From: Rhynchopus sp. YZ270_cl-10
Taxonomy: Eukaryota; Euglenozoa; Diplonemea; Diplonemida; Diplonemidae
Assembly (NCBI GenBank): GCA_964035575.1
Contig: OZ037925.1
Span: 1,142,771-1,206,770, forward strand
Length of the DNA stretch: 64,000 bases
Direction of reading: 5' to 3'
Shown here: in pieces, positions 35,743 through 44,986 of the stretch
Layout of the letters: the number at the start of each line of letters is the position of its first letter
How positions within the stretch are numbered: the first letter of the stretch is position 1
The notes under the pieces: generated by a model
Told to the model about the DNA's origin: nothing
What the model saw: only the letters and a program-made list of their open reading frames with translations
Database searches by the model: none
Position numbers and translations under genes: made by a program

Positions 35743-35942
35743 AAGTCACCCTAGAGTTTTTTTGTACACGTTACCGCGAGCGGGCGCGCGAAGCGCGCAC
35801 GCGAGCGCCCCGTGGGGAGCGAATAGCGGACCACCTGCCCAGTGCGTGAGGTGCTTACAAAAAAAACCACCTGAAAAAAAAGTGTCATCACGTTTCCATG
35901 GAAGTGTCACAAGAACGACAGGTTTTTTAGCCCGTCACCAAA

Positions 35943-36880
35943 TCCTACCGATGTGCCTACATGGGGCGTCCCCCGTTAGTAGTGCGCCAGATGAGGGGCA
36001 TGAAGCGAAAAGCGGCTAAAGGTGCAGGCCTGTGTTGCAGCACAGGTCTGGAGAGTTGAGGCAACTCGCCTGCTGAGCGTGAGAGGAATCAAGGCAGAGG
36101 TTCGCTGTCCAAGTAAAACCTACCCTGGTCATCCTCTGCCTGTTTTGTTTTCTGTCGTGATTGTTTGTGTTTGTGGGCGGGATCAGATGGGTGGAGGGTG
36201 TTTGCTTTTTGTTTAGCTTGGAGAAGGGCCACTCTCGCACACTCCTTGTTATCTATCATCTAGTTTCATTTTTTCATGCATCCCCAAAGTATGTAGACAG
36301 AGAGTCAAGACCACCTTGGCCAAAAGGGTTTTTTCACCACACTTTTCTTTTGCTTCCATTCGTGGAAGCGTTTGCTTTTCTTCTGTTCCTGGCCTGACGT
36401 GTGTTCAACAGGTGTGCTATTTTTACTGAGTGGAATCCATTTTTCTTTTTCCAGGTGAGGCACTAAAACAAGACATCCTGCAGACAACGAAACAATGGGC
36501 ACGTGTGTTTTTTATTCTCCCTTCCCTTCTTTTAAGTAAGGAGGATTAGGTCTTCTTTTTTTCCTTTTTTTGCCCCATAAGTGTGACGCCTGTGTATTCA
36601 AATTGATTAAAAAGAATAAAAAACAAACACACGATGCAGTTTCTTGTTTTGTTTAGGAGGAAGTGGCCACTTACTTTACTTTACCGCCCACCTTTTATAC
36701 TAAAACTTGAAACACCGACCTTTTTTGGTCATCATTTTTTCATTTCCTTTTTCCTTTTCCATTTTCCTGTTCATTTTATTGTCTTTATTGTTTACTCCAT
36801 TCTTCCTTTTTCCTTTCTTCTATTCTCACATACAAAAAAAGACCAAGTACATAAAAGAGAAAAAAAAAATGACCAAACAA
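35943..36880 (+). repeat. Module M6, forward copy 2 (diverged)
   Basis: Begins CCTACCGATGTGCC immediately after the M5 end CACCAAAT, so the GGGGTTCAT head of the other copies is absent. It is more diverged and has small gaps relative to 34727-35742. A third, short M6 fragment lies at 32368-32597. Confidence 0.75.
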
Positions 36881-38252
36881 TCGATTTTTTTAAATAAATA
36901 GTTGCTCATCCAAAAGTGAATTTTTTGGGCTTAACGTGTTGTTTGGGGGTATTGAGGCCCAAAAAAAAATTTTTTTTTCAGTCGTGTTCAGAAATTGGAC
37001 TGCCAAATGACATGTGGCATTCGGCAAAAAATCCTAAAAAACCTTAGTTTTTTAGTCTTTACTATAGAGATGTGCGCCACCCACACCACACACACTACAC
37101 ACCCACACACACACACACCCACACACACACACACACACCCCCTCACCACCAGAGGGGATTTGACCAAAAAATCGATTTTTTTAAATAAATAGTTGCTCAT
37201 CCAAAAGTGAATTTTTTGGGCTTAACGTGTTGTTTGGGGGTATTGAGGCCCAAAAAAAAATTTTTTTTCAGTCGTGTTCAGAAATTGGACTGCCAAATGA
37301 CATGTGGCATTCGGCCAAAAATCAGCTTTTTTGGTCATTTTTGCCTTGTAAAACATGACACTTGTGGCATGCTTCCCAGTACAGGAAAGTGCATTGAAAA
37401 ACCTGAAAAAACACATCTAATATGTGATGGTCAAAAGTGCAAGATTCCTTCGTTAATGAACTTTTTGAGTACCAGTTATACCTGGGGAATATGCTCAGAT
37501 CACTCTTTTGACCATCTGGCGTTTACCACAAAAACACCACTTTTTACAGGCCACTTTACAGGCCAGTTCATGAAGGCACGAGTGAGGTTTTTTTGTACAC
37601 GTTACCGTGAGCGGGCGCGCGAAGCGCGCACGCGAACGCCCCGCGGGAAGCGAATAGCTGACCGCCTGCCCAGTGTGTGAGGTCCTTACAAAAAAAACCA
37701 CCTGTAAAAAAAGGTGAGGTCCTCATCACGTTTCCATGGAAGTGTCACACAAGAACGACAGGTTTTTTAGCCCGTCACCAAATCAGCTTTTTTGGTCATT
37801 TTTACCTTGTAAAACATGACACTTGTGGCATGCTTCCCAGTACAGGAAAGTGCATTGAAAAACCTGAAAAAACACATGTAATATGTGATGGTCAAAAGTG
37901 CAAGATTCCTTCGTTAATGAACTTTTTGAGTACCAGTTATACCTGGGGAATATGGTCAGATCACTCTTTTGACCATCTGTCATGTACCACAAAAACACCA
38001 CTTTTTAACAGGGCACTTTTCACCTGAAAAGCCAGTTCATGAAGGCATGAGTGAGGTTTTTTTGTGATGCGTTACCGTGAGCGGGCGCGCGAAGCGCGCA
38101 CGCGAACGCCCCGCGGGAAGCGAATAGCTGACCGCCTGCCCAGTGCGTGAGGTGCTTACAAAAAAAACCACCTGTAAAAAAAGTGTGGTCCTCATCACGT
38201 TTCCATGGAAGTGTCACACAAGAACGACAGGTTTTTTAGCCCGTCACCAAAT

Positions 38253-38454
38253 TTGTTATCGTGTCTCGCCCTGGCATCAAGGGTGGTATCTAGGGTGCAC
38301 AGGGTGCTTCAAAACCCACTGCACGAAACCCTCCCGAAACCCCCCGGAACTGGATTTTGAAAAGGTGCACAGGGTGCTTTTGATCCCCGAGAAAGGGTGC
38401 ACAGGGTGCCTTTTTGGGTCCGGAAAAAGGGTGCACAGGGTGCCCTTGAGATTG
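38253..38454 (+). repeat. GGTGCACAGGGTGC repeats at the retroelement boundary
   Basis: Four copies of GTGCACAGGGTGC lie at about 38298, 38365, 38397 and 38432, spaced 32-67 bp. They sit between the M5 end and the first recognisable retroelement codon, so they mark the 5' truncation point. Confidence 0.6.
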
Positions 38455-41400
38455 GCACCCTATGACTTCCGGCTGTTGGATGTGGATGGGTTCGATTTCT
38501 TGGGCATCCCCATTGGGTCTGCGGCATTCTGCGAGGAGTACATGGCCCGGAAGGTGGACGATTCCCGCCGCAACCTGGAAGCCCTTGTGGACCTCGGGGA
38601 CTCCCAGGCAGCCTTCTACGTACTGAGATACTGCGAAGGCTACTGCCGCATGGTGTTCTACATGCGGGGGATCCCACAGTGCGCGGAGTACCTGACGGCC
38701 TTTGACGACCTGATCGACAGGTGCCTGGCTGCGCTTCTGCATGACCCGGATGGGGCGCTGCCGGAGTTGGCAAGGGCGCAGGCGGCGCTTCCTGTGGCGC
38801 TTGGGGGGCTGGGTATCCGTCGCACAGTGGACCATCGGACGGCTGCGTCCCTCGCCTCTCAGTCAGGGAACCTGCAACTGTCGCAGGCCTTGGACCCTGC
38901 CTTCACCTGGGATGAGGAGAGATGGAACAGCGCAGCTGAGGAGTACAACTCCAGGGTACCGGTGGCGTTTCACGTGGACAGGGCCCAGCCGAAGAAGATC
39001 CTGGAGCAGCAGAGTCTGTCATCTGCGGTGATTGACGCCCAGGCAGACAAGTTGATGCAACAGCTCTGCATGCGAGACCGAGCACGGATGAAGTCCCTTC
39101 TCCTGCCGCTTTCTGGGACGTACCTCACGGCGACACCATCAGCAAGGAACCAGATGTCTTCAGCGGATTTTGCGGTTGTGACCCGTTTCCGACTAGGGGT
39201 GGCCATCCATGCGGAGGGAACGACTTGCTCGGCATGTCAGGGGGGGCAGAAAAGGGTTGTCATGGACTCCTTTGGCGACCACACCTTTGGCTGCCCCTAC
39301 TCCAAACACCGCGTCGCCCGCCACAACGCCTTGCGGGATTCGGTGTACAGAGCGGCTCAAGGGGCGGGCTTGGACCCTGCTTTGGAGGAGACCGTGCGAG
39401 TGGAGTTGGAGTCTAAGAAGCGGCCAGGCGATGTCTACCTCCCAGTAGGAGTGGCGGAAAATGGACCTCGTTGTTTGGACATCACCCACGTGTGCCCCAC
39501 CTTGCCTTCCTACAGAACAGGGGCCTCGAAGTTTGTGGGCTGGTCGGCGAAGAACCAGGGCCAGGTCAAACGGGAGAAGCACGAGCGGGATTTGAACAAG
39601 ATCAACACCAAGTTCTCCCCTATTGTGTTTGAAGCCTTCGGGGGTGCAGGCGACGAGGCGAACCTCTTGATTGCGCAGCTTGGAGGCCTGACGACGGGAC
39701 AGACGTCGCACCTAACAGGGTCGGCAGAGTTGCGCATCCGGGAGAGCATTGCGGTGGCGTACCAGAAAAAGGTCGCATCTTCCTTTCTGGAGCGGGGTGC
39801 TATGTGTGTAGGGATTGCCACCCTGAAGCGGGAGCCGTGTGTGGAGGTAGATGTGGCACCGTCTGCAGAGGACATGGACCGGTTTGGACGCCGCAGTGCA
39901 GGGGCTGTGGAACCTCTCTGTGATGATGCGAACCCTGACGACGATATGAGTCGTCCTGCTCCAGACCGGTCGGAGGAGCAGCAGGGGAAGCGCAAGAGGG
40001 ACGTGAAGCCGGACCACGTGGAGCCACCGAGGAAGCGGACCGGGAGGTTTGATTCGGCTACCGTGATTCCGGAAGGGCCGGGTCTCGATGTGGTGCGTGA
40101 GTGGGAGTTTTTGCGTGAGTGCCCGGCAGCGCAGAGGCCTCGGGCGACGGAACAGGCGGCCAAGCTGGGAGCCTCGAAGGTGACTTGGTCGTTTGTGGCG
40201 GGGGACTGTGCTTTTGAGGCTTTGCTCTTCGCCACCGGGCGCACGGATTTGTCGGTGGAGGGTCTGCGCCAGGCGGCAGTGAAGAAGGTCCAGGGCCGCG
40301 CTGATCTGTCGAGTGCGGCTGTCCCTAATTTTGGGGTCTGGCAGCGGCTGATGACGAGTGGGGACAGAGGAGACCAGCGTACGTGGGCGGATGCCATTGC
40401 AGTGGCGGGGGCAGGGGAGGCTCTTGAGGTATCTGTGGTCATCCTCAACGAGTTCGCCCGCCCTTCTCTGATGGTGCCAAGAAAACGGCCTAAGGCAGTG
40501 GTCCTTCTCCTCCACTCGGGTGATCAGGATGCGGCAGATGGATCCGGCAGTATCCCGGGACACTACGAGCCCCTCACCATGGACCCGGCTCTGCAGCAGC
40601 ACATCCTGTCTTTTGAGGCCACAGGTGGTAAGGGGGAGTGCCAGTCAGAGCGCCCCATGGCTTTTGTGGGAGCGAGGGAGGCGGAGGCGTCGAACACTTT
40701 CCTGCAGTGCGAACAATGCAGCAAGCTCTTCGATGCGTCGGACGCACACTTCTGCTGTCACACGTGTGGTGGCTTGGCATGTCTGCACTGCGCTCAGGGG
40801 TCCAAGCACTGCCCTCTGTCGCAAATTGGCAGGGCGGAATACTTCAGTGCCCTGTCTTTTTTGCACTCGAATGTTCCGGCTCAGGCTGCCTCTGCGGAGG
40901 GGAGCGGAGACCCACCACCTAAACGGGCTCCTTCTCCAGCAGTGCCAGCTCCCGAGGGCGAGGACGTCGAGGAGGTAGACACGCCAATGGCGGGCGAAGA
41001 GGGGCAGCAGGCAGAACAGAAGCAGCAGAAGCACGAGAAGCAACGGAAACAGCAGAAGCAGCAACAACAAAAGGCGGACCAGGAGAAGAAGGAAGCGTTG
41101 CAGCGTGCGTCGGACGCGTGGCAGCAAGCCCTGGAGGTACGGCGGGAGCATCGTCGGTCGTGGGGACCGGATTTGGCCGCGCTTCGGGGCACTTTTGGCG
41201 ACCGCCAGCAGGAGTTGAGTCGTTTCCTGGAGGAACAGAATGTGCGTCTGGACCAGGCGAAGGCGGCGGACAGGCATCGTGTGGAGGAGCTGACCGCCAG
41301 GCACAAGCGGGAACTCGCAGAGGACGCGAAGAGGATGCATGCGCAGTACTTGGAAGACTGCGATCGGCACCCCGAAGCAGGAGAGTCGCTCCGGGCGGAG

Positions 41401-42825
41401 TATGACAGGCAACGCTGCGAGAGGCATTACGCCATCGCAGCTAAGCATGAGTCGGAGCAGAAGGCGACCACTCTGTTGTTGACGGCGGTGAACCTCTCCC
41501 GACAGCTGGAGGCAGAACGCATGGTGGCATACGGGCGGTGCTTTGGGGTGGTGTGCGAAGGGCGGCTATTCCTCCCCTGCCATGCGGTGCGGAGAGCGGT
41601 GGGCGACGACCCTGAAGGACTCGAACCTGACTGTGTCGGCGACTGGATGGCTCTCTTTGGTCCTCAAGGTGCTTCTCCGTGCCCGGGCGAGTTCCTGTAC
41701 TGCTGGGCGACACAGCAGCCGTGGAGTGGGAACGGGGAGGGGGACGGTGATTGCCCGGAGTCGGTGGTCGCCCGTCAGGCGGTTAGGAAGATAGCAGGGG
41801 AGGCCGGATACTGCGACACCTGGGGCAAGACCAGCGCGGTCATCGTCGTTCGGGAAGGCAGGGTCAGCTGGGGAACCCCTTCTCGGGATCAGCTGGAGGA
41901 GGAGGTGGGGCGACAGGCCGAGGCGGCAGACACCGAGGTGCGTGTGAAGGTGGAGGAGATGGATGATGATGAGCAGGAGCAGGAGGAGGACCTCGACACC
42001 GCGATGGAGGGGGCGGATCGCTCGCATCCTCTGTCAGTGGAAGGCATCCCTGACCAGAAGAAGCAAGCGAGGGTGAGGGAATTGCTGAGGGCGCAGAGCG
42101 AGGCTTGGATGTGGACGGAGGAGGAGCGGACGGAGACGGGGGGTCTTTTCCCGTGCCTCACCATGGGGTCGCCGGTGCCTTCTTCTGTGACGAAGTGGAT
42201 CTCCCTGTTCCACTACCATCAGGGAGAGAAACAGGATGGCAGACCCTTGTTGTCACTCCCCCTCTCTACCGCTACTTTCACTCAGTGGTATGAGGTGATG
42301 AAGGTGGTGGGTTTGCATGAGTGGTCGGTTAAGGAAAAGTGCAAGGCAAAGTCGACGTTGCATGCCCTGACGGACAACCGGAGCAGTAGGGGGCAGGCCT
42401 TTGCAGCGGAGAGTACAAGGAGGGAGAATGAGGCACGAGCGGCTCGAGAGGGAATAGGCCGACAACCTCAAGCCTCCTCTTCTTCTTCTTCTTCCTCCAC
42501 CTCTGCAGGCCGTGGCACTACAACCTCCATCGCCCAACCTGCAGTCTCCACTTCTTCCTCCTCCTCATCGGCAGGCCGTGGCAATGCAACCTCCTCCGCC
42601 CAACCTGCTCCTTCCCCAGCTCCCAAAGGACCCCAGCGCCATGCAGCTCAGGGTAGGTCCAACACGTCGAACGTGTTCACCGACGCAGTGGCACAAGCGA
42701 CGCAGCATGTGCTCTCGCCCCAGGTGGTGCAGAGAGGGCGCAATGGTCGCGGTGGTGGACAGAAGGGGAGACAGAGCGGAGGAAAGCAGGGGCAAAAGGG
42801 GAATAAGAGGAATAAGAGGCATTAG
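38455..42825 (+). CDS. Non-LTR retrotransposon ORF, 5'-truncated, with RLE, OTU protease and RING-like domains
   Basis: The frame is open from 38143, but residues before 38455 are translated repeat modules (residue numbers below count from 38143). The first part (DFLGIPIG near 119, then AQAALPVALGGLGIRR near 220) is the tail of a LINE reverse transcriptase; the catalytic palm is missing. CSACQGG near 363, H...C...H and RHNALRD match the zinc-knuckle region of restriction-like endonuclease LINEs, with RPGDV near 427 and CLDITH near 446 as the nuclease acids. An OTU-type cysteine protease follows: AGDCAFEAL with Cys689 and GHYEPL with His807. Next are a Cys/His cluster at 856-889 (CEQC, CCHTCGG, CLHC) of RING type, a Gln/Lys-rich coiled coil at about 945-1060, a conserved-looking block without a name, and a Gly/Arg/Lys tail ending NKRNKRH. 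The long open frame suggests recent activity or recent truncation. Confidence 0.8.
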   Translation, partial: APYDFRLLDVDGFDFLGIPIGSAAFCEEYMARKVDDSRRNLEALVDLGDSQAAFYVLRYCEGYCRMVFYMRGIPQCAEYLTAFDDLIDRCLAALLHDPDGALPELARAQAALPVALGGLGIRRTVDHRTAASLASQSGNLQLSQALDPAFTWDEERWNSAAEEYNSRVPVAFHVDRAQPKKILEQQSLSSAVIDAQADKLMQQLCMRDRARMKSLLLPLSGTYLTATPSARNQMSSADFAVVTRFRLGVAIHAEGTTCSACQGGQKRVVMDSFGDHTFGCPYSKHRVARHNALRDSVYRAAQGAGLDPALEETVRVELESKKRPGDVYLPVGVAENGPRCLDITHVCPTLPSYRTGASKFVGWSAKNQGQVKREKHERDLNKINTKFSPIVFEAFGGAGDEANLLIAQLGGLTTGQTSHLTGSAELRIRESIAVAYQKKVASSFLERGAMCVGIATLKREPCVEVDVAPSAEDMDRFGRRSAGAVEPLCDDANPDDDMSRPAPDRSEEQQGKRKRDVKPDHVEPPRKRTGRFDSATVIPEGPGLDVVREWEFLRECPAAQRPRATEQAAKLGASKVTWSFVAGDCAFEALLFATGRTDLSVEGLRQAAVKKVQGRADLSSAAVPNFGVWQRLMTSGDRGDQRTWADAIAVAGAGEALEVSVVILNEFARPSLMVPRKRPKAVVLLLHSGDQDAADGSGSIPGHYEPLTMDPALQQHILSFEATGGKGECQSERPMAFVGAREAEASNTFLQCEQCSKLFDASDAHFCCHTCGGLACLHCAQGSKHCPLSQIGRAEYFSALSFLHSNVPAQAASAEGSGDPPPKRAPSPAVPAPEGEDVEEVDTPMAGEEGQQAEQKQQKHEKQRKQQKQQQQKADQEKKEALQRASDAWQQALEVRREHRRSWGPDLAALRGTFGDRQQELSRFLEEQNVRLDQAKAADRHRVEELTARHKRELAEDAKRMHAQYLEDCDRHPEAGESLRAEYDRQRCERHYAIAAKHESEQKATTLLLTAVNLSRQLEAERMVAYGRCFGVVCEGRLFLPCHAVRRAVGDDPEGLEPDCVGDWMALFGPQGASPCPGEFLYCWATQQPWSGNGEGDGDCPESVVARQAVRKIAGEAGYCDTWGKTSAVIVVREGRVSWGTPSRDQLEEEVGRQAEAADTEVRVKVEEMDDDEQEQEEDLDTAMEGADRSHPLSVEGIPDQKKQARVRELLRAQSEAWMWTEEERTETGGLFPCLTMGSPVPSSVTKWISLFHYHQGEKQDGRPLLSLPLSTATFTQWYEVMKVVGLHEWSVKEKCKAKSTLHALTDNRSSRGQAFAAESTRRENEARAAREGIGRQPQASSSSSSSSTSAGRGTTTSIAQPAVSTSSSSSSAGRGNATSSAQPAPSPAPKGPQRHAAQGRSNTSNVFTDAVAQATQHVLSPQVVQRGRNGRGGGQKGRQSGGKQGQKGNKRNKRH

Positions 42826-43186
42826 AGTGAGAGTTAGAGGGAGAGAGTGTGTGTGTAGATGCGTGTAGAGAATGACAGTTTGCCCCATGTTTATTTTTAA
42901 AAAACCCTTTTTATTTTGTGTTTTTTGTTCTTTTCATGCCCCCCCCCCTTTCCTTTCCCCTTCCTTTTGTTAATATTTTTGGTTGGCTGCTGGCTAGGAC
43001 GGGTCTACCCCAGCGACGGCCCTTAGCCCTTGGACGAGGGTAGAGGGCAGTCTCGGAGTAAGACCTGTCTAAGAGCCAGGCCAGTGGCATCAGGAGCCAT
43101 TGGGCCACTTTTATAGATTGTGCAGTAGAGTAGAGTTTGTACAGAACTCTTGTCCTTTGAGTTCCTTTTTTCACTCCTTTAGTTTT
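42826..43186 (+). other. Retroelement 3' flank, no gene recognised
   Basis: Directly after the stop comes a GAGAGTTAGAGGGAGAGAG tract and (GT)n, then T-rich sequence with a run of nine C at 42942. I see no poly(A) tail that would fix the 3' end of the retroelement. Confidence 0.35.
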
Positions 43187-43251
43187 TCATGGAATCGAAC
43201 CCGGGTCGAACCCTTGGGAGGGGTCCATCATGCCACTAGACCACGGTCGCC
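43187..43251 (-). pseudogene. tRNA-Gly(CCC), 3'-truncated
   Basis: Read on the minus strand it starts GGCGACCGTGGTCTAGTGG. The anticodon loop is CTCCCAA (anticodon CCC at 43216-43218, stem GACCC/GGGTT) and the B box GGTTCGATTCC is intact. The sequence then departs: the 3' strand of the T stem and the whole 3' acceptor strand are missing and replaced by ATGAAAAAC. Box A and box B remain, so Pol III might still transcribe it. Confidence 0.75.
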
Positions 43252-43276
43252 TTATCAAGGGATAAAAGGGCTCGAC

Positions 43277-43349
43277 GCTCTCGTGGCCTAGTGGTTAAGG
43301 CACAGGTCTTATGAGCCTGGGATCGCGGGTTCAAACCCCGCCGGGAGCA
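43277..43349 (+). tRNA. tRNA-Ile(UAU)
   Basis: A complete cloverleaf: acceptor GCTCTCG/CGGGAGC, D arm GCCT...AGGC, anticodon stem CAGGT/GCCTG with loop CTTATGA, T arm GCGGG TTCAAAC CCCGC, discriminator A. The anticodon TAT reads AUA. A run of eight T at 43355-43362 is the Pol III terminator. The identity rests on the anticodon alone. Confidence 0.9.
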
Positions 43350-43431
43350 AAGCCTTTTTTTTGTTCTGTGAAACACTGTTCATTCCTCCTGTTCTTTCGA
43401 TGACTCCTCCAGAAGTTGCAAAGGAACAGTA

Positions 43432-43513
43432 GCGGACGTATCCAAGTGGTTACGGAGGTGCACTCGAAATGCATTGGGCTCTGCCCGCGCAGGTTCAAAT
43501 CCTGCCGTCCGCG
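43432..43513 (+). tRNA. tRNA-Ser(CGA)
   Basis: Acceptor GCGGACG/CGTCCGC, anticodon stem GTGCA/TGCAT with loop CTCGAAA, a long variable arm (TGGGCTCTGCCCG) typical of class II serine tRNAs, T arm GCAGG TTCAAAT CCTGC, and discriminator G. It reads UCG codons. A CTTTTTG terminator follows at about 43520. Confidence 0.92.
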
Positions 43514-43589
43514 TTATTGCCTTTTTGCTGTGCAGGGGGAAGTCCTGTACATTCCACACATCCCAAATAAATTTTCACTGGGAGTAAGT

Positions 43590-44160
43590 GATTAGGGCAT
43601 GATGTGTGATGCTCCAATTTGCGCTTCATAATGGATTCAGGAGCATCCAAACATCCCATTTTCCCGTTAGTTTCCCATTTTTGACGATCTGGCTATTGCA
43701 GAATAGCGGTGAATATGACATTTTGCTGGGTCATTTTAGCCACCTCGATTAGGACACTTCTGATGCTCTAATTTGCGTTTACAACATCATAATGCATTCA
43801 GGAGCAGCCGAATAACCCATTATCCCAACGTTTTCGCGTTTTTGACCATTTTTGCTGTTACGAAATATCCGGTGAAAAATGGGAAAATTCCATGTTTCAC
43901 TGAGGATATGTGTGATACTCCAATTTGTGGTTACAACATCACAATGCATTCAGGAGCGCCCAAATAACCCATTTTCCCAACGTTTTTGCGTTTTTGGCCA
44001 TTTTTGCTATTGCAGAATAGAGGCAAAAAAGACAGTTTACTGGGTCATTTTCGCCAAATCGATCAGGGCACTTCTGATGCTCCAATCAAATCGTCCAACC
44101 TCATAATGCATTCAGGAGCACCCAAATAACACATATTCCCAACGTTTTCGCGTTTTTGAT
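43590..44160 (-). repeat. ~160 bp satellite array, minus orientation, four copies
   Basis: Four degenerate units each carry GATGCTCC (or GATACTCC), then CATAATGCATTCAGGAGC, then CCCAAATAACCCATTTTCCC. The sequence matches in inverse the array at 46230-47270. The last unit runs to within 55 bp of the 5S gene terminator. Confidence 0.75.
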
Positions 44161-44212
44161 CCTGTGTGAGCAATCCAGAACAACTTTGTGCTTCAGTAAA
44201 AAATAGTAAAAA

Positions 44213-44331
44213 GGATTCAAGCACCCGGACTTCCCAGCTGGTCACCCACGCCAGTACTATCCAGGCCTGCTGGTGCTTAACTTCTCAAATCAGGTGGGAT
44301 GAGGTGTATTCACCAGAGTATGGCCGAATCC
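44213..44331 (-). rRNA. 5S rRNA gene, copy 1 (intact)
   Basis: On the minus strand the 119 nt sequence runs from GGATTCGGCCATACTC to GGGTGCTTGAATCC, and its ends pair as helix I (GGATTC/GAATCC). The internal control region is present: box A GAAGTTAAGC, intermediate element, and box C TAGTACTGGCGTGGGTGACC. A CTTTTTAC terminator follows at once. Its length and conserved blocks make identification secure. Confidence 0.95.
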
Positions 44332-44415
44332 AATACTGAGTCATGGTGGACAACATGTGAACAGGTTGTTTGTGACCTAACAATGGACTAGAAATAGAAC
44401 AGTGAACAAAAAACA

Positions 44416-44488
44416 AGGCACTAGAGGGGATCGAACCCTCGACCTCTCGCTTACTGGGCGAGCGCTCTAACCACTGAGCTATAGCGCC
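44416..44488 (-). tRNA. tRNA-Thr(AGU), with C at position 33
   Basis: Acceptor GGCGCTA/TAGTGCC, D arm GCTC...GAGC, anticodon stem CTCGC/GCGAG with loop CCAGTAA, T arm GAGGG TTCGATC CCCTC, discriminator T. The anticodon AGT would be deaminated to IGU. Position 33, almost always U, is C here. A TTTTTT terminator follows on the minus strand at 44409-44414. Confidence 0.92.
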
Positions 44489-44609
44489 ATGCTTTCTCTC
44501 CATCTTCTTTTCTTTGAAGGGGGTCTTTTGAAATGTACAGAGCACGCATCAAAAATTTCCTTCATACCTCCGCAATGGTGAAAAAAATTTTAACGAAGGA
44601 GCCTAGTAA

Positions 44610-44691
44610 GGCGAGGTGGCCGAGTGGTCTAAGGCGCTACGTTCAGGTCGTAGTCTCTTCGGGGGCGTGAGTTCAAACCTCACCCTCGTCA
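44610..44691 (+). tRNA. tRNA-Leu(CAG)
   Basis: Acceptor GGCGAGG/CCTCGTC with one G-T pair, anticodon stem CTACG/CGTAG with loop TTCAGGT, a class II variable arm (TCTCTTCGGGGG), T arm GTGAG TTCAAAC CTCAC, discriminator A, and a TTTTT terminator. It reads CUG. Confidence 0.93.
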
Positions 44692-44768
44692 CTTTTTCTT
44701 CGTTGTGTGATCATCTAAAACCTATTTCCGCCCAAAGCTTGTTGTTTTATAGAAGCATCATAATTGTG

Positions 44769-44840
44769 GGGCTCTTAGCTCAGTGGAAGAGCGCCCGTTC
44801 CGCATACGGGAGGCCGAGAGTTCGAACCTCTCAGGGTCCA
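44769..44840 (+). tRNA. tRNA-Ala(CGC), with C at position 33
   Basis: Acceptor GGGCTCT/AGGGTCC (two G-T pairs), D arm GCTC...GAGC, anticodon stem CCCGT/ACGGG with loop TCCGCAT, T arm GAGAG TTCGAAC CTCTC, discriminator A, and a run of nine T as terminator. It reads GCG. The base before the anticodon is C instead of U. Confidence 0.92.
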
Positions 44841-44914
44841 CAGTTTTTTTTCTGATTTGTTTCCTCCTGTGTAAATTGGTTCTCAGAGCTTTCACACCTT
44901 GCTCCCTAAAATGT

Positions 44915-44986
44915 GGCTGTTTAGCTCAGTGGTAGAGCACATCATCCGTAATGATGGGGTCGTGGGTTCAATCCCCACAGCGGCCT
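44915..44986 (+). tRNA. tRNA-Thr(CGU), with C at position 33
   Basis: Acceptor GGCTGTT/AGCGGCC (two G-T pairs), D arm GCTC...GAGC, anticodon stem CATCA/TGATG with loop TCCGTAA, T arm GTGGG TTCAATC CCCAC, discriminator T as in the other Thr gene, and a run of T at 44991. It reads ACG. It is the third gene here with C33. Confidence 0.92.

Larger units (their letters stand above)
29871..38252. repeat. Mosaic of six shuffled repeat modules
   Basis: The region is built from six recurring blocks in varied order and orientation. M1: CCTAAAAAACCTTAG hairpin, then (CA)n, to GACCAAAAAATC. M2: GATTTTTTTAAATAAATAG to GGCCAAAAATC. M3: AGCTTTTTTGGTCATTTTTA to CACTTTTTACAGG. M4: GTACACGTTACCG with a GCGCGAAGCGCGC palindrome. 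M5: CATCACGTTTCCATGG to CCCGTCACCAAAT. M6: a ~1 kb block starting CCTACCGATGTGCC. Forward M1 starts at 29871, 32598, 33166, 33742 and 37033; an inverted M1-M5 set lies at 30018-31775. Junctions fall repeatedly at AAATC or its complement. Short frames inside are products of the repeats; none looks like a gene. Confidence 0.85.

Noticed and set aside
29933-38027. Many 60-157 aa frames in the module mosaic (for example the NFLGLTCCLGVL type)
   Set aside because: They recur wherever modules M1-M4 recur, in both orientations, and consist of translated A/T runs and CA repeats.
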